Shown here piece after piece: positions 45,372-58,269 of a stretch of DNA of 64,000 bases. Made by a program: the position numbers and the translations under genes. How positions within the stretch are numbered: position 1 is the first letter of the stretch; every line of letters begins with the position of its first letter. Below the pieces are notes generated by a model, which saw only the letters and a list, made by a program, of their open reading frames with translations, was not told where the DNA came from and ran no database searches. The stretch is from Cocos nucifera (Eukaryota > Streptophyta > Magnoliopsida > Arecales > Arecaceae), in the NCBI GenBank assembly GCA_006176705.1, contig QRFJ01006421.1, positions 16,126-80,125 of the forward strand, given 5' to 3'.

Positions 45372-47577
45372 TGTTGGGAATGTATCCCAAAGTCAATCGT
45401 CTGCTGTTGATGGTTAAGCTATACTTTTATAATTGTATATGAATTATGAATTAATAAAAAAATTATTTTAACATTTTTCATCATAAATTTTTTTATCTTC
45501 TAATGAACTCCTATATTGTGATTATGTTCTTAGGACTATCTAGATTCGATAAAGGAGGATTTATCGTTTAATCCTTAAAATAGTTCATGATCAAATGATA
45601 CGTTGTTACTTAGAATGACAATATTTATTGAGTATAGGTCATTATGTGTTATATAGGTTGGTTGTCCTCATAGTCAATGAGTGTTGAGATACTGGTATGG
45701 CATGCAAGTGAGATATATGGATACATCTGCACTAAATGTGATCAATTCTGGAGCTTTTCTTCTGTCAAGATTAGCTCCAATAAAATATGGGTATAAGTGT
45801 CCCTCCAATTTGAGATCATCATGATGACTTTCAAGCAACTCACTATGCTTTGGTGTTGGACTACTTGAATTTATAATTCAGTGATGAAAGGTTTTTGGGC
45901 ACAGTCATGTACTTGAGGAGTCAGTGCGTGTATCATGATGGGATTGATCACTCCTAGTTTTAGTAGTTGTGTTCAATTATATTTCAATTTAGCAAAGCCT
46001 TGATCAGGATAGTCTTAGTAAGGAGTCATGGGACTAATTGCTTTGAGACATGACATGGATGTATTTTCTAGGATTGACAGTCTAACCTTGAGTCATCTAT
46101 TACATAGAGGTCATAGGGATGAATTATACGGTAGCACAATTCATGTAGGTTCTGATTATTGCGATTGTGACTATTCGACCTATCTAAATATTAGATATCA
46201 TTGCTAGATGGTTACTTTGATTAGTATAGGAAATGGTTCCTATGCTATCGACTTAGGTTCGAACCTACGGAGTCACACACTCTAGAGATTTCTACTTGAT
46301 CTATTGGCTGTGGTCAAGAGTCCCACTGAACTGGGACTCTTCAACCAAATGTATTATAGCATTATGACTGAGTCCTACTTATTTGAAACTCTCTAGTCAA
46401 GAGTATGGACTCTGTGATCGCAAGTTTCATTCATTTCGAATATCGAGGTCAAGAGTCCCACTGGACTAGGACTCTTCGATTAGGATTTCATATCGATGAA
46501 CTCTACTGCCCGATGACCTACCGAATTTGGACCCTGAGATTATGAGAGGTTTAATTAGTGATTTTAACTCATTTTGATTGAATTATGATTTTTTATTCAA
46601 GTCCAATTGAATTGGTTTCAGTTGGGTTTAACCCGATTAGGTCACTAGTTGACCTAATTGCCGGGGAGGTTCGAATCCTGATTTAATCTGAGGTTGGACT
46701 TGATCAATTTTTGATTTTATTAAGATTTAATTAAGCTTAATAAAGCCTAAGTGGATTGGATTTAATTTACTCTAATTGGGCCTAACCAATTTTGATTGGG
46801 TTGGTTCAGTTGGTTGAAATTTGAATTTCAAAGACTAATTTGACTAATCTTCTCTTCCCATGTGCCACCTATGTTCCATGTCCACTTAGAATTTGATTTT
46901 TATTCTCTCATGACTTTTCTCTTCCATGAGATTCATTCGATGCATGGGAAGAGGCTTCAATCATCTTCGAGAGAGAGAAAACCAAGAGAGAAGGGGTGCA
47001 AGGTTTTTATGGTGAGTGCAGTCCTAGGTATTCGACCTAGGTTTCGGGAAGCCATTGCATGAGCTACAAGCATCGTAAGCCCATAAAATTTTAGAGAGAA
47101 CCTTCTCTACTTCTCTACTACATCTACCAACAATCCAGAGCATCCGTGAAGCCCATAGATGAAGATCGAAGCTATTCGATCAAAATAGCCCCTGAAAGAA
47201 TTCGATGTTGAGCTAGCACTTGTGGGGAGTCGATCAGGACCAGGAGGCTCATATGAATGATCAATGGAGGCTAGATATCTATGTGGCTACATCATGATTA
47301 GACCTCCTCGATGATGATTAGATGGCGATGATCGACTATCCATGAAAAGGAATTATGTTCTGAACACATAGATGTAGTAAATATTTTGCTGCATAGTTTT
47401 ACTTTTTCATATCTTTATGAATGCATGCATATTATGCTTAGATCTCTAGTGTAGTATTTAATATTCTGATATGATCAGTAGATAATTAATTAAATTAATT
47501 ATTTTTTCTACTATATTTTTACTATTTTTAAAAAAATTTTTGAAAGTAGCACTGCAAACCCTGCACTATTTTCTTCA
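45372..47577 (+). mobile_element. Copia B, 3' LTR
   Basis: 2206 bp, TGTTGGGAATGTATCCC to TTTTCTTCA, uninterrupted. It lacks a segment of about 400 bp found in the 5' LTR (about 34917-35318). The following GATAT (47578-47582) completes the TSD. ORF 46862-47062 is an LTR reading. Confidence 0.9.
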
Positions 47578-47582
47578 GATAT
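47578..47582 (+). repeat. Right TSD (GATAT) of Copia B
   Basis: Exact match to 14997-15001, followed by AACTTGAAGGATTCACATCC, the continuation of the reverse transcriptase cut at 15001. Confidence 0.9.
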
Positions 47583-48750
47583 AACTTGAAGGATTCACAT
47601 CCATAGATAAATCCAAAGCATGTAAGCTTCAGAGATCTATTTATAGATTGAAGTAGAAATCTCGAAGTTGGAACATGCATTTTGATAAGATGATCAAAAT
47701 ATATGGCTTTATTAAGAATGGAGAAGAGCCTTGTATATACAAGTGGGAAATGATTCAATGGTGGTATTCCCTGTACTGTATGTGGATTACATTCTCTTAG
47801 TCGAGAATGACATCCCTACACTACAGAAAATAAAAGTATGGCTGTTATCTCAGTTCTCCATGAAAAACTTAGAAGAAGCTTCTTACATCATAGGGATGAA
47901 GATCTATAGGGATAAATCTAAGAGGATGCTTGGATTGTCCTAGTCCATGTGCATAGAAACTGTACTGAAGTGATTTAGTATGAAGAATTTTAAGAAAGGC
48001 TATCTTCTGATAGGCCATAAAATTTTTTTTTCTAAGAAGGATTATCTGACAACTCGTGAAGAGAGAGAGCATATAAGTAGAATTCCATATGCTTTGGTAG
48101 TGGGATCTATCATGTACATTATGACATGTACGAGATAAGATATGGCATACTTACTATGAGTAATGAGTAGATACCAATCTGATCTAGGAGAAAATTATTG
48201 AAGGATTGTAAAAATCATTCTTATATATTTAAGAAATACTAAGGACCAGTGGCTAATTTATGGCGAGTTAGATTTGAAACTTGTGGGATTTATAGACTTT
48301 AGTTTTCAATCTAACCATGATGATAGTAGAAGTGTGTTAGATTATGTATTTATCTTTAATGATGGAGCTATCTGCTAGAAAAGTTACAAGTAACACACTA
48401 TGGCAGACTTAGTTTATGAGGTGAAGTACATCACAACATCCGATGCTGTAAAAAAAACTGTGGGTAAGAAAATTCATTACCGAGTTTGGAGTGGCACCCT
48501 CCCTTGATGGTCCAGTCCTGTTCTACTACAACAGCACTAGAGCCATTACTCAGGCGAAGGAACCAAAAGTGCATATTATATGCCGCTACCTTCTTATCTG
48601 GAAGATCATGAATTGAGATGACGTTGATCTTCAGAAGATCGACGGAAAGAAGAATCTAGCCAACCCATTCACTAAAATCCTGGTGGTAAAGGAGTTCGAT
48701 AATCACAAATTGAAGATGGATATAAGATACTGTACCGAGTAGCTGTAGGA
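47583..48750 (+). pseudogene. pol: Copia A reverse transcriptase 3' part and RNase H (decayed)
   Basis: Continues the gene cut at 15001. Recognised stretches are LEGFTSIDKSKACKLQRSIY near 47590, an open stretch 47731-47943 with YVDYILLVEN (the catalytic YVDD has become YVDY) and GMKIYRDKSKRMLGLS, then IPYALVVGSIMYIMTCTR near 48080, FIDFSFQSNHDD near 48290 and YYNSTRAITQAKEPK near 48520. In RNase H the CDST motif is YNST, so an active-site Asp is lost. Stops and frameshifts occur throughout (about 47650, 47943, 48375, 48475). It lost different active-site residues from Copia B, so the two copies decayed separately. Confidence 0.85.
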
Positions 48751-48761
48751 TAAGTGAGAGT

Positions 48762-49106
48762 TGTTGAAAAATGTATCCCAAAGTTATTCTTCAGCCTGTT
48801 GACAGTTGAGCTAATCATGTAATTATAAATAATTTATTATGAATAAAATATTTATTCTAGCTTTTTTATTACAAGTGTAAATCTTCTTATGAACTTTTGT
48901 ATTATGATGAAGTCTTTAAGACTATTTAGATTTGATAAAGAGAGAATTTATTATTTAGTCCTTAAATTTATTCATGATCAAATGATACGTTGTTATCTAA
49001 GATGATAACGTTTATCAAGTATAGATCATTGTATGCCATATGGGTTTTGTTGTTCTCTTAATCAAGAAGTGTGGAGATACTAATATGACATGCAGGTGAG
49101 ATGTAG
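48762..49106 (+). mobile_element. Copia A, 3' LTR (truncated)
   Basis: Starts TGTTGAAAAATGTATCCC and follows the LTR as far as CATGCAGGTGAGATGTAGGATCC, about 345 bp. There it meets an inverted family member. About 2.1 kb of the LTR is missing. Confidence 0.85.
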
Positions 49107-50792
49107 GATCCGTTCATGCTCTAGGACTATCTTCAACTTTTGATACCAATTATCGAAGTTGGATCCCACCAACTTATTATTATCTAATAATGATTGAAGC
49201 GATAGAAAAGTGGCCATATCTGCATCAAAAAAAATAATAACCTAATTAGTAATTGATTTATTAAACCTAAAGATTTAAACTTTAATCAAAAGATTCTTCC
49301 ACTATTTTATTCAAACTGGTAGCCTCTACCTCCAATTCGAGAAATTATCCTAATTTCTTAGTGGATACTAGAATCCACATAGATTGCACACGAGCTCAAC
49401 TTTGGTTGGCCAACCCATATACATCTAAGGATAGGTTTATAAACAATTATTTCTTCAAATATTTTTTAATAATTAAATTTTTGTCCCAGTCTCTAATCAG
49501 TAGGCTTTGGCCTCCACTGAAAAGGTCCGATTAGGTCCAACCATTAGCATGAGCATACTTGATCCATCAAATCAATGAATGATTAGGTCCAACTTTGGTT
49601 GGCTAACCTAAACACCATTTAGAAAAATATAGCTAAGAAATAATATAATGAATGATAATTCCATTAGCCGATAAGCACCAGACCTTTGGGCCTCCAATGA
49701 TTATCCAACTAATGGACCCATTACCATCCACTTAATCGGAAGCTATGATCAAGTTGTCACAATAACTATTTCATTTTAGGGACCTAATAATTTTAGAGAA
49801 TTTAATTTTTAAAGAAGAGGAAAGATTAGATTAATCAGCTTATCATGATCTTTCCACTAGCTTCACCAAGTCTGCTTAAGGGAGATCATCAATAGGTTGG
49901 TCCAGGAGCATCTAAATCAGTCACACTGATTTGCCTAGCTAACATAGAGCTCAAATAGTCAAGTGATCCGATCAAAATATAATTTCACCAAGAGGCCAGG
50001 TAAGTTCGATTAGTGGGAGGGTCTGCCAAAGCTTGTCTTAGACATCATTAGAAATGGTCAGATAAGTGGGCTGCCAATTAAAAAGCACTGGTCTGGTTTA
50101 TCTTAGACCCCAACTGGTTTAATTAATCTTGATTAGGTCAACCTAATAGTTCATGTTAGACCGCATAGCCAAGAATCAAGTTTATCTTGGATCTTTTTAA
50201 ACACATGGACTTGACCAACTACAACTATTATAATTGATCTAGAGAATCCTTGATCTAATCTAAGACAATAATTGATTAGATTTAGTCAATTTTCTAATTA
50301 AATTTATTCTTTAATCTAATCCTAGATATAATTCAATTAATGGACCTAATCTCCATTAACCCATTTAACCCAATGTGTTATGATTTGTGTCTTAGGATCT
50401 TCAATTCACAATCCTAGATCCTAATCAAACAACTTCTTAATTCTTAATTAAGTTTTGGACGGAGGGCTGGGTTTGACTTTTCAAAAATAATTTTTATATT
50501 TATAAAATATTTTTATAATATGATTCTATCAATCAAGTTGCATGTTTGATTCAAAATCAATATGCAAATAAAATAAGCATGAAACTACCTTAGATCAAAT
50601 CTAAAAAGATTCATGTAATTGAAACAGTTTCAACTCTAATCAATCATAAATTACCTTAGATCAAATCTAACATATTTATGATGATTAAAATTAGATTAAA
50701 ATATTTTTAATTTGATCATAAATTTTTTAAGATCTAATCTAAAATTTTATGATTAATATTTTAAATCAACACATACTAGGACAATCTCTCCA

Positions 50793-50814
50793 CTGTAAGG
50801 GATAAACCTTACAG
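50793..50814 (-). promoter_or_regulatory. Conserved leader hairpin, copy C, first
   Basis: CTGTAAGG, loop GATAAA, CCTTACAG on the + strand: a perfect 8-bp stem. Confidence 0.75.
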
Positions 50815-50964
50815 TAGGACCACCTTATAATCAGTCTGTGTAATCTAAAACTTATTTTTAGATCTAAAATTCTTTTAAATCTAATAAATTATAAATAAGA
50901 TCAGATCATATCTAATTAATTTATGATAAAAAATAGATCTATATGAACTAGGACAACCTCTCCA

Positions 50965-50986
50965 CTGTAAGGGATAAACCTTACAG
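50965..50986 (-). promoter_or_regulatory. Conserved leader hairpin, copy C, second
   Basis: Same 22 bases as 50793-50814, 172 bp away, with similar flanks (ACTAGGACAA before, AGGAC after). This is a duplication within the leader of this copy. Confidence 0.75.
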
Positions 50987-51116
50987 CAGGACAATCTTAT
51001 AATTATTTTGTATGATCATGATTTTTAATTTTAAATTTAATAATTAGATTATAAATTAGATCTAATCTTAGAAATAATTTAAATATGCACATATAATCAT
51101 GTAATAATTAACTTAG

Positions 51117-51128
51117 GCTTTGATACCA
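51117..51128 (-). promoter_or_regulatory. Primer-binding site of inverted Copia copy C
   Basis: Minus-strand TGGTATCAAAGC, two bases from the LTR edge at 51131. Confidence 0.85.
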
Positions 51129-51130
51129 AT

Positions 51131-53626
51131 TGAAGGAACCAGATCTAGGATTTTAGGACTAGATCTTGAAACTTTTTTAAGATCTGACAGCGAAATACTA
51201 AAATAAATAAAATTTATTCATAAAAAATAAAAAATTTCTAGATCTAAAATCTTATTATATGATTATAGGATGAGATTAAATTAAAAATTAAAAATATTAG
51301 AAAGAAAAGTATGTTGATCATATCAACATGAATCTACACTACATCTAATTCAGGTATATAATAATAGATCAGATCTATATTACCTATGCAAGTTAGATGT
51401 TCTAACTTGCTGATTCGAACTGAAGGATGAAGCTCCAGGCCACATACACATCTAGCCTCTAAGAGATATCCACACGAGCCTACAAACCTCGATCAGAAGT
51501 CTGATGCAGAAAATCAGCATAGTATGCTAGTACTGTGCTTATCTTTTTTCGATGGTCGATCCGGTGCTTCCTTTCTCAAGGTTTGGATACTCCAAAAAAA
51601 ATAGAAGAAAAAAAAGATACTTTCAATCTGAAACAATACTTGAAAATCTCTATGAAAGAGGAGGAGAAAGGAAGAGCAAAAGATCCTAGAAGAAGATCCT
51701 CTTCTTTTTCTCTTTTCTCTCACCTAGACACCTAGATTGGTGTCTATGAAATCCCCATGCCCCAAGAGTCTCTTTCTCTAATTTTTACATGCCCAAGAGT
51801 CCTCTCAATGATCTAGAATTAGTGTAAAATTTAGTCCAAAAGAACCTCCTTATAAAGAGATATGAAAGAGTCTTCGTTTGGTCAAATTCTTATGTAAGGT
51901 AAGAACACATATGGCAAGTAGTTGGGGTGCCCAACACTTGGACACCCCCTCCTTTGTTTCAGGCATGGACTAGCAGGGAAGGTGCACAAAAATTTCTCAT
52001 TTTAACCATTGAAATCAAAGGAGAAATCAGGGTGGGGCAGCATACATGGGAAGAGACCAAGTTTATTGGGATTCTATCATATAGAGTCCAACAAATTTCA
52101 ACATCTTTCCATCTGTTGACCCAATCCACAACTAAATGCCATATAGGAAATAGAGAAGGGTGGGCATGAATGATGATCAGGGAGAGAGGAGATTTATCAT
52201 CAGAAATAAGAAAGAAAGAGCATAGGGGGCATGGGACATAGGTGGCTCAAGCAAGATGGATCCTAGTCTTACTAAGATTCCATATTTGACTTGGTCAAAT
52301 ATGGTTTCTCAAACTAAATCAAACCAAAAGTAACTCAACCCAATTAAATTAGGCCCTAATCTAATTAAGAACTTAATTAAATTAGATTAAATTAGATTTA
52401 ATTCTAATTTAATTTTCTAATCAAAGAAAAGAATTGGATTGACCCAAGTCCTAGTTGAACTAGGACTAGTTCTTCCTTGCACTTGGCTTATCCAATAAAC
52501 CAATTGGACTTGATCCAATCAAGCTCAAACTAAATCTAATTAAATTATATTTAATTAGACTTAATCTCAATCCTCTAGCTTAATCAAATTAAATCAATTA
52601 GCAATCAAATTACTAATCGATCCTCCTACAATATTTGCATTAGGTTAAACATCAATCGTATTGATCGTTTAACCTTAAAATGATTCTCAATCGTTAATCA
52701 ACCATCCGATTGGATCATGAACTCTAATGTGTGTGACCCTATAGGTCCGAATCCTAAGTTGATAGTATAGAAATAAATTTTTGTACCAGTTAAAGTGACC
52801 ATCTAGCAATGGTACTTGATGGTCGGATAGGTCGAATGTGTAGAACAACATCCTTAGAACCCATGTGGATATAGTTTTCATATAATTCATCTTCTTGACC
52901 AAAATGCTTGTAGGATACCTTAGAGTTTCACTATCAACTCTGATCAGGTTGTCCATATTGTATTTCAAAATACCAAATCCATCTCATGGATTACCATGGC
53001 CAAGATTTTGCTATATTGAAATACAGTGATACATTCTTCTCCAACTCTTGGAGTGGTCAATTCCATCTTGATCACATACTGACTTTGCAAGTACTTGACT
53101 GTGCTCAAAAATTTTTCATTACTGAATTAAAAATTTAATTAGTTCAATACCAAAGCACAGCGAGTTGCTTGCAAGCCACTGAGGTGATCTCATGTCTAAG
53201 GGATACTTATACCTTTATCCCATCAGAGACATTCTCGACAACAGAATGCTCTATAGTTAGTCATGTTCAGTGACGATGTATCCCTACATCTCACCTATAT
53301 GCTATATCAGTGTCTCCATACTCCTTGGTTAAGAGGACAACCAATCTATATGGCATACAGTGATCTATACTCGATAGATGCTGTCGTCCTTATTAATAGC
53401 CTATCATTTGATCATGAATAATTTTAAGGACTAATCGATAAATTTTTTTTTATTAAATCTAAATAGTCCTAAGGACTTCATCACAATAATGGAGTTCGTT
53501 AGAAGATGAAAACATGTGATAAAAAATGCCAAAAATATATTTTATTAATTAATAAATTAATTATAATTATAATATAGCTCAACCATCAATAGGCTGACAA
53601 TTGACTTTGGAACACATTTTCCAACA
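51131..53626 (-). mobile_element. Inverted Copia copy C, 5' LTR
   Basis: 2496 bp. On the minus strand it starts TGTTGGAAAATGTGTTCC (53626) and ends GGTTCCTTCA (51131). It is complete and uninterrupted, and so a useful reference for the family LTR. The right flank is outer-LTR sequence (CCTAGTAGATGCCC). ORFs 51514-51735, 51927-52169 and 52687-52968 are LTR readings. Confidence 0.9.
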
Positions 53627-53833
53627 CCTAGTAGATGCCCACCTGGTGAACATCCATGACCAAAGGATTATTTCGCCTACCTTGACCACCTACGAACTCA
53701 AACCTATTAGGCTCTGGCTTTCGCCTATAAAAGGGAGCCAAAAGGGGGATCCAAAAAAGGTATGCCATCACTGTACCTCTCATGCTCCTCTTTCTATTGA
53801 ACGAGATTCTAACTTGAGCATCGAGGGCTCTAT
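53627..53833 (+). mobile_element. Outermost LTR, right copy, first part
   Basis: Repeats the tail of the left outer LTR: CATCCATGACCAAAGGATTA and ACGAGATTCTAACTTGAGCATCGAG correspond to about 4400-4465. It contains an extra stretch with CCTATAAAAGGGAGCC (a TATA-like box, about 53726) not seen in the left copy. Confidence 0.6.
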
Positions 53834-56065
53834 TAGGTTCTAGTTACATAGCAAAAAATGATTTTCAAAAATTTTAACAAGTTTTAACTCTTAAAACTAG
53901 CAAACCAGAACTCAAACACTAGGACTAGCTTGTAGAATTCAACCAAACAAATCAAGTATGTATATAAGATAGATGATATACTTCCTGAAGACAATGATCC
54001 AGTGCAAGGTTGATCTCCACAAGACACCAAAGTAGATGTCCTCCAGTGGTGATCCATACAGGATTGATCAGGATCCTTTGCAAGTCAATATTGTGCTGCA
54101 GCCTTCTTCTCAAGTTCGCTACCAATTTCTTTCTTCAAGAATGGATTACACCACCACTTAATTACCTTCAAATCTCCATGAAAGCCATTCTTGAAACATT
54201 TTCTCAAAAAAGCTCAACACCTAGATTTGGTTCAAAAATTCCTACTCATGGACAATCTAAATCCTAGGACTAGCAACTCTTGCCTTTCCTTTTCTCTCCT
54301 CTCTTTTCTTTCTATTTTTTTCTCACTTTTTCCTTTATCTTTTTCTTAGACATTTCTTATCTTTTTTCTCTCTCAATCCCATGCCCAACCCTTAGGATAA
54401 TGCATGCCAAAATGATGGAGCGCCCCCTTTAAATAAGAGTCCAAGGGGCGCATAAACACTTCTTGGCGCATGGTCCTTCTCACATGGTGAATTAATTGAC
54501 CAATGAATTAGTTAGGCATGGAATTTTAAGATGAGTAACCCAGAAGGATACTTCATTCTAGGTGCCATTTATAAAGGATTAATTACCATATCATAATGGC
54601 GTGGAGGATAAACATGAAATTAAGAGGAGTCATTAAGAAGGAGTCATCCTTCTTAATGCCAAAAAATAAATGGACATCCCACATTAATTGGCGTGAAGGG
54701 TGTTAAGGTGGCATGGAGAAGGCCTTGTTCACATGAAACACTTTCATGTGATAAGGCTTATCCACTTAGAAAACCATAGGATCAAACCTAATCTAATAAG
54801 GTTTAAGGCATCAAGGTTTAGGTTAGCTCAAACACCTTAGAACTTAACCTAATTGGGAACTTGGGTTAATTCATGTGCTAGCAATTTAATTAAACCCATA
54901 GGATTTACAATAAATCCAATTAAATCAGACCATGATCAAATTTCTAAGTGTATTACCTATTGGATTCTATATCTAGTCAACAGTGGACTCAAGCTCATAA
55001 TTTAAACCAATTTGATTAGATTAGGTTAGCCCAAATGCATCAATCCATTAGAACTCTTTCTAATTACTTTTTGAATTAAACTCTTTAATTCGTGCGAGTC
55101 CACAAGTCAAGATTGATATCTAGCAACATGTCATGACTACCCATAAAACATGAAATTTAGTGAAAATACCAAAATATCCTTCAAGGTAAGTTACTGTATA
55201 ATTCAATCCTTCGATCATACAACATCCCAGATAAGCTATGGGCATGAAAACATATGTCAAGTCCAAATACTTATCTATATGTATCTCAATTAGAAGGTAA
55301 TGATTCAATTGATAATATATTAGAAACTCTTTCTAATTATCATCCTGCTTTGGCCAAAGACTTCTGGAATCATCAACCTTTGAGATCATATAGGATGTTC
55401 ACTCCCCAAATAAGGAGTGATCGATTTCTTGTTGACCACTCACAACCTCTATGTACACTTTACCATGTCGAGAACAACCCACACAAGGCTCAGAGAGTCA
55501 AGTTAGGGAATAAACCAAAACATAGATTCATATATACAAGATACCATGGTGATCTCAGACCTAAAGATCACTTGTATAACTTTCACTAGAGAACAAATAG
55601 CTGACATGCTTATAAGGCTCCATCAGATATTTTCTCATTAGGTCAATTCAGTGAACTCATTCTCTAATTAGCACCCACATCCTTGATTAGTATCACTACA
55701 CAAGTGATTGTGAGATCAACCACTTTCTCTTTCGAGTATATATAGGATGTGCCAATCTTACCAGTATCATCGATCCCTGACTCGATAATCCTATGATTAA
55801 AAATATTTTAGATTAGGGCTATCAAGAATTTAGGTCTCATTGGCATGATCTCATCATGGCCCTAAAACTATTGTCCTAGTCTATGGGGTTCATTATAATC
55901 TTGCACAAATATTAAGATTCAACAAATAATGAAATAAAATATCTTATTTATTAATAAATAAATATCAAGTATATGAGTTTGGAAGATAAAATATAGAAAA
56001 ATATTTTATCGCATTACATATGTGATTGGCTTGTATGGCATAATTCTTTTAGGATTCTCATTGAA
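53834..56065 (-). mobile_element. Insertion of about 2.2 kb in the outer LTR, solo-LTR-like
   Basis: The outer LTR is cut after GAGGGCTCT and resumes at CATTGAAGCC; the left copy reads straight through (4455-4480). The inserted DNA has no recognised gene. ATGCCCAACCC and GCATGCC stretches near 54385-54410 and a pyrimidine-rich block at 54270-54375 recall, on the minus strand, the LTR-like fragment at 1-550. Flanks TTAGGTTCT (left) and TTAGGATTCT (right) are similar, so the exact ends and TSD are unclear. ORF 55254-55589 has no recognised domain. Confidence 0.5.
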
Positions 56066-56169
56066 GCCACCTCCGGTCGAAACTTTTCTTATAGGTTCCA
56101 CCCCCGGAAGGATCGATCTCAATCGTCCACTCCAACACCTTCGGTGCTGGGCAAAATCTCGCACCAACA
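56066..56169 (+). mobile_element. Outermost LTR, right copy, terminal part
   Basis: CATTGAAGCCACCTCC to GCACCAACA, matching 4475-4552 and then completing the LTR end lost from the left copy. Confidence 0.6.
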
Positions 56170-56174
56170 ATTAG
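56170..56174 (+). repeat. Right TSD (ATTAG) of the 52-kb nest
   Basis: Matches 3654-3658. Confidence 0.6.
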
Positions 56175-57620
56175 CAATAAGATAGTACTTCATCTTCAAA
56201 AATATTACTAAAGAGATATTTTATGAAAAACTTTTTATATCATTGTATTATGGTATTTATTAGCGATAAATTGTATTTCACAGCAAAATATTTTTTGGAT
56301 GCTTGACCATTTTGTTGTAGTAACACCTACCAAAGAAGACTCAACTTACTAACATCTTTATTAGAAACTAACTTAGAAGGGAGATTTGAAGAAAAAGACT
56401 AATAGCAAAGTAATTCTAAAATTGCTAACAAATATCTTTTTCTATGTTGATATATATATATATATATATAATGTAAAGCCATCTGCTTACTTTCTAAAGT
56501 TGAGGATTAAATACAAATTGACTAATGATATTAATGGTGGTTGTTCATACCAAATGATTATCAAAAATATTCTAACGATGTTGTAATGCCTTGCTAAGGT
56601 GCTATACTTTGTAAGATTATAAGTCCTTAAAGTTTTTTTTTTTTTGACTAACAGATTGTCTACAAATATGCCCTCCCCACAAATTGTGCTCAAACATTTG
56701 TAAAAGGTATGATTTTTACAAAACTAAATTTAATACAATTTTGCTATGAAGATTATTATTTCATATAGTTAATTTGCATATCTTTCTCATATCCTCAAAT
56801 AAGTCTTAGAGTTCCTTTGCTTCAAATTTAATACACAATATAATTACAAAGGGAAGCATGCTAATTTCATTAAATGGCTAACTAGGGTTGTGCATTACAA
56901 TGATCTAACTAGCGCTGGTCATGATATTATTCTCATGCCCTTGCAATGTAATATTTGTATCTAAGTCATGTAATCACTCCCCATCTAGCTACTCCAATAG
57001 AAAAATACTGTAATTAAGCTCAAAACTATGTTTTAGTTTTGTAGCTAGGAGTGTCAATAGCCAGACTAGCCCGGTATTTACTACAACTTGACCAATACAA
57101 AGATTTGTATATTATAGAGCCATTTGGAATAGTTGAAGAACACAAATTAAACATATTATAAATATCAGATAAAGGCAAATGCCAAAAATAAAGAAAAATA
57201 GGATTTTAGAGTAGTTATCTTCAAATCAGTCATGCAGTGGTCGTTCAATAACACAATGTTCATTTTTCATCCTAAAAAAACTCAAATGTTGATGAGAACT
57301 CAAAACTAAAGAAAAAGGAAAATCAAATTTATAGCAATAATAGTTATACTACTTGGACAAAGAATTTAGATCATACCAAAAAAAAAAAAAACACTTCAGT
57401 CAAAATAGAGAGCATAAAAAATATCGTAAGTTATAAAGCAAATTATATTCAATCGAATAAGAGATAAATCTCCAAGATGAGGAGTTAGCTAATTAGGAAA
57501 CTATTTGATTGAATAAGGACAAGATTGAAATGTTTTAAATAGGACTTTGAACTCTCATCATTCAAAAAAGAGAATTTCATCTCATTATTCTGCATTTCCA
57601 CCTACTGGATTCATTTGTAA
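56175..57620. other. AT-rich DNA, no gene seen
   Basis: The first 150 bases continue the sequence style of 2735-3658 and end at a CACTA-like inverted terminus (GTTGTAGTAA, 56315-56324). Then follow AT-rich sequence, a TA tract at 56450-56472 and short poly-A/T runs. ORFs 56386-56586 and 56487-56693 have no features. Confidence 0.5.
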
Positions 57621-58200
57621 CTAAGTTTCCTTTCCAAAAATTGTTTTCAAAAGATCTCGTATATTTTCAAAATCCTTTTCATGCATCAATTGTATACTTA
57701 TCTCTATATCATTGTCAAACAAATGGTGGATGATGCTATTTAGTGGGTCATCTTGACTCGTTCTTGGAACTAAAAGCAAAGGTTTGAAATCACTTAACTT
57801 CCAATGCCATGTATAATCTAATTCATGGTATGAAGACCTATTTAGGCTATGACAAGTAGGTGGTGGATTACCATACAAACACTATCTAATGGCTTAAGAC
57901 CCCTCATAGGTGCCACTATATGATCATAAATTCACTCCACTGTAGGAGTGCTACTTTGGAGAAAGAAGGGATGTGCAATTAGTTGTTAAATTATGACCCA
58001 AATTCACCCTATATGAGAGTTCTTCTTTTTTTATTATTAATTTTATTTTCTACGTAGGTCCATGATGAACTCAAGAATTCACCATTAATTACCCTTGAAT
58101 AGGGGTACTTCCAATTAAGAGACCTATAAGTGTTGAGAGGACAAAATAAAACATATAAAATTTTGCTCACTTAATGCATACATGACTTAACCTATGATGT
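57621..58200 (-). other. Possible C-terminal MULE remnant, poorly preserved
   Basis: The ORF 57878-57621 does not show a family motif. A minus-strand stretch near 57900-57920 (WHL, stop, GVLSH) weakly recalls the end of a SWIM zinc finger, which often follows MULE transposase domains. This is weak, and a neutral reading is equally possible. Confidence 0.2.
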
Positions 58201-58269
58201 ACCCTAGTTTATAGTGACGAATAACATAAATAGATATATAAATTGTACAAAATCTCTTGAATTTATGGG

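Larger units (their letters stand above)
49107..51116 (-). mobile_element. Inverted Copia copy C: gag start and leader
   Basis: Minus-strand sequence colinear with the Copia A/B leader. At its left end it reads gag residues matching DNKLVGSNFDN-type sequence (49107-49215), cut at the codons for the EHER motif. The leader at 49240-51116 is uninterrupted and carries two copies of the conserved hairpin. The rest of gag and all of pol are absent. Confidence 0.85.

Noticed and set aside
51514..51735. ORFs on both strands with basic and Phe-rich composition
   Set aside because: Inside the LTR of inverted Copia copy C, in a pyrimidine/purine-rich leader.
55254..55589. ORF of 111 residues on the plus strand
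   Set aside because: Lies in a solo-LTR-like insertion, no domain recognised, no start context or homologue in the window.
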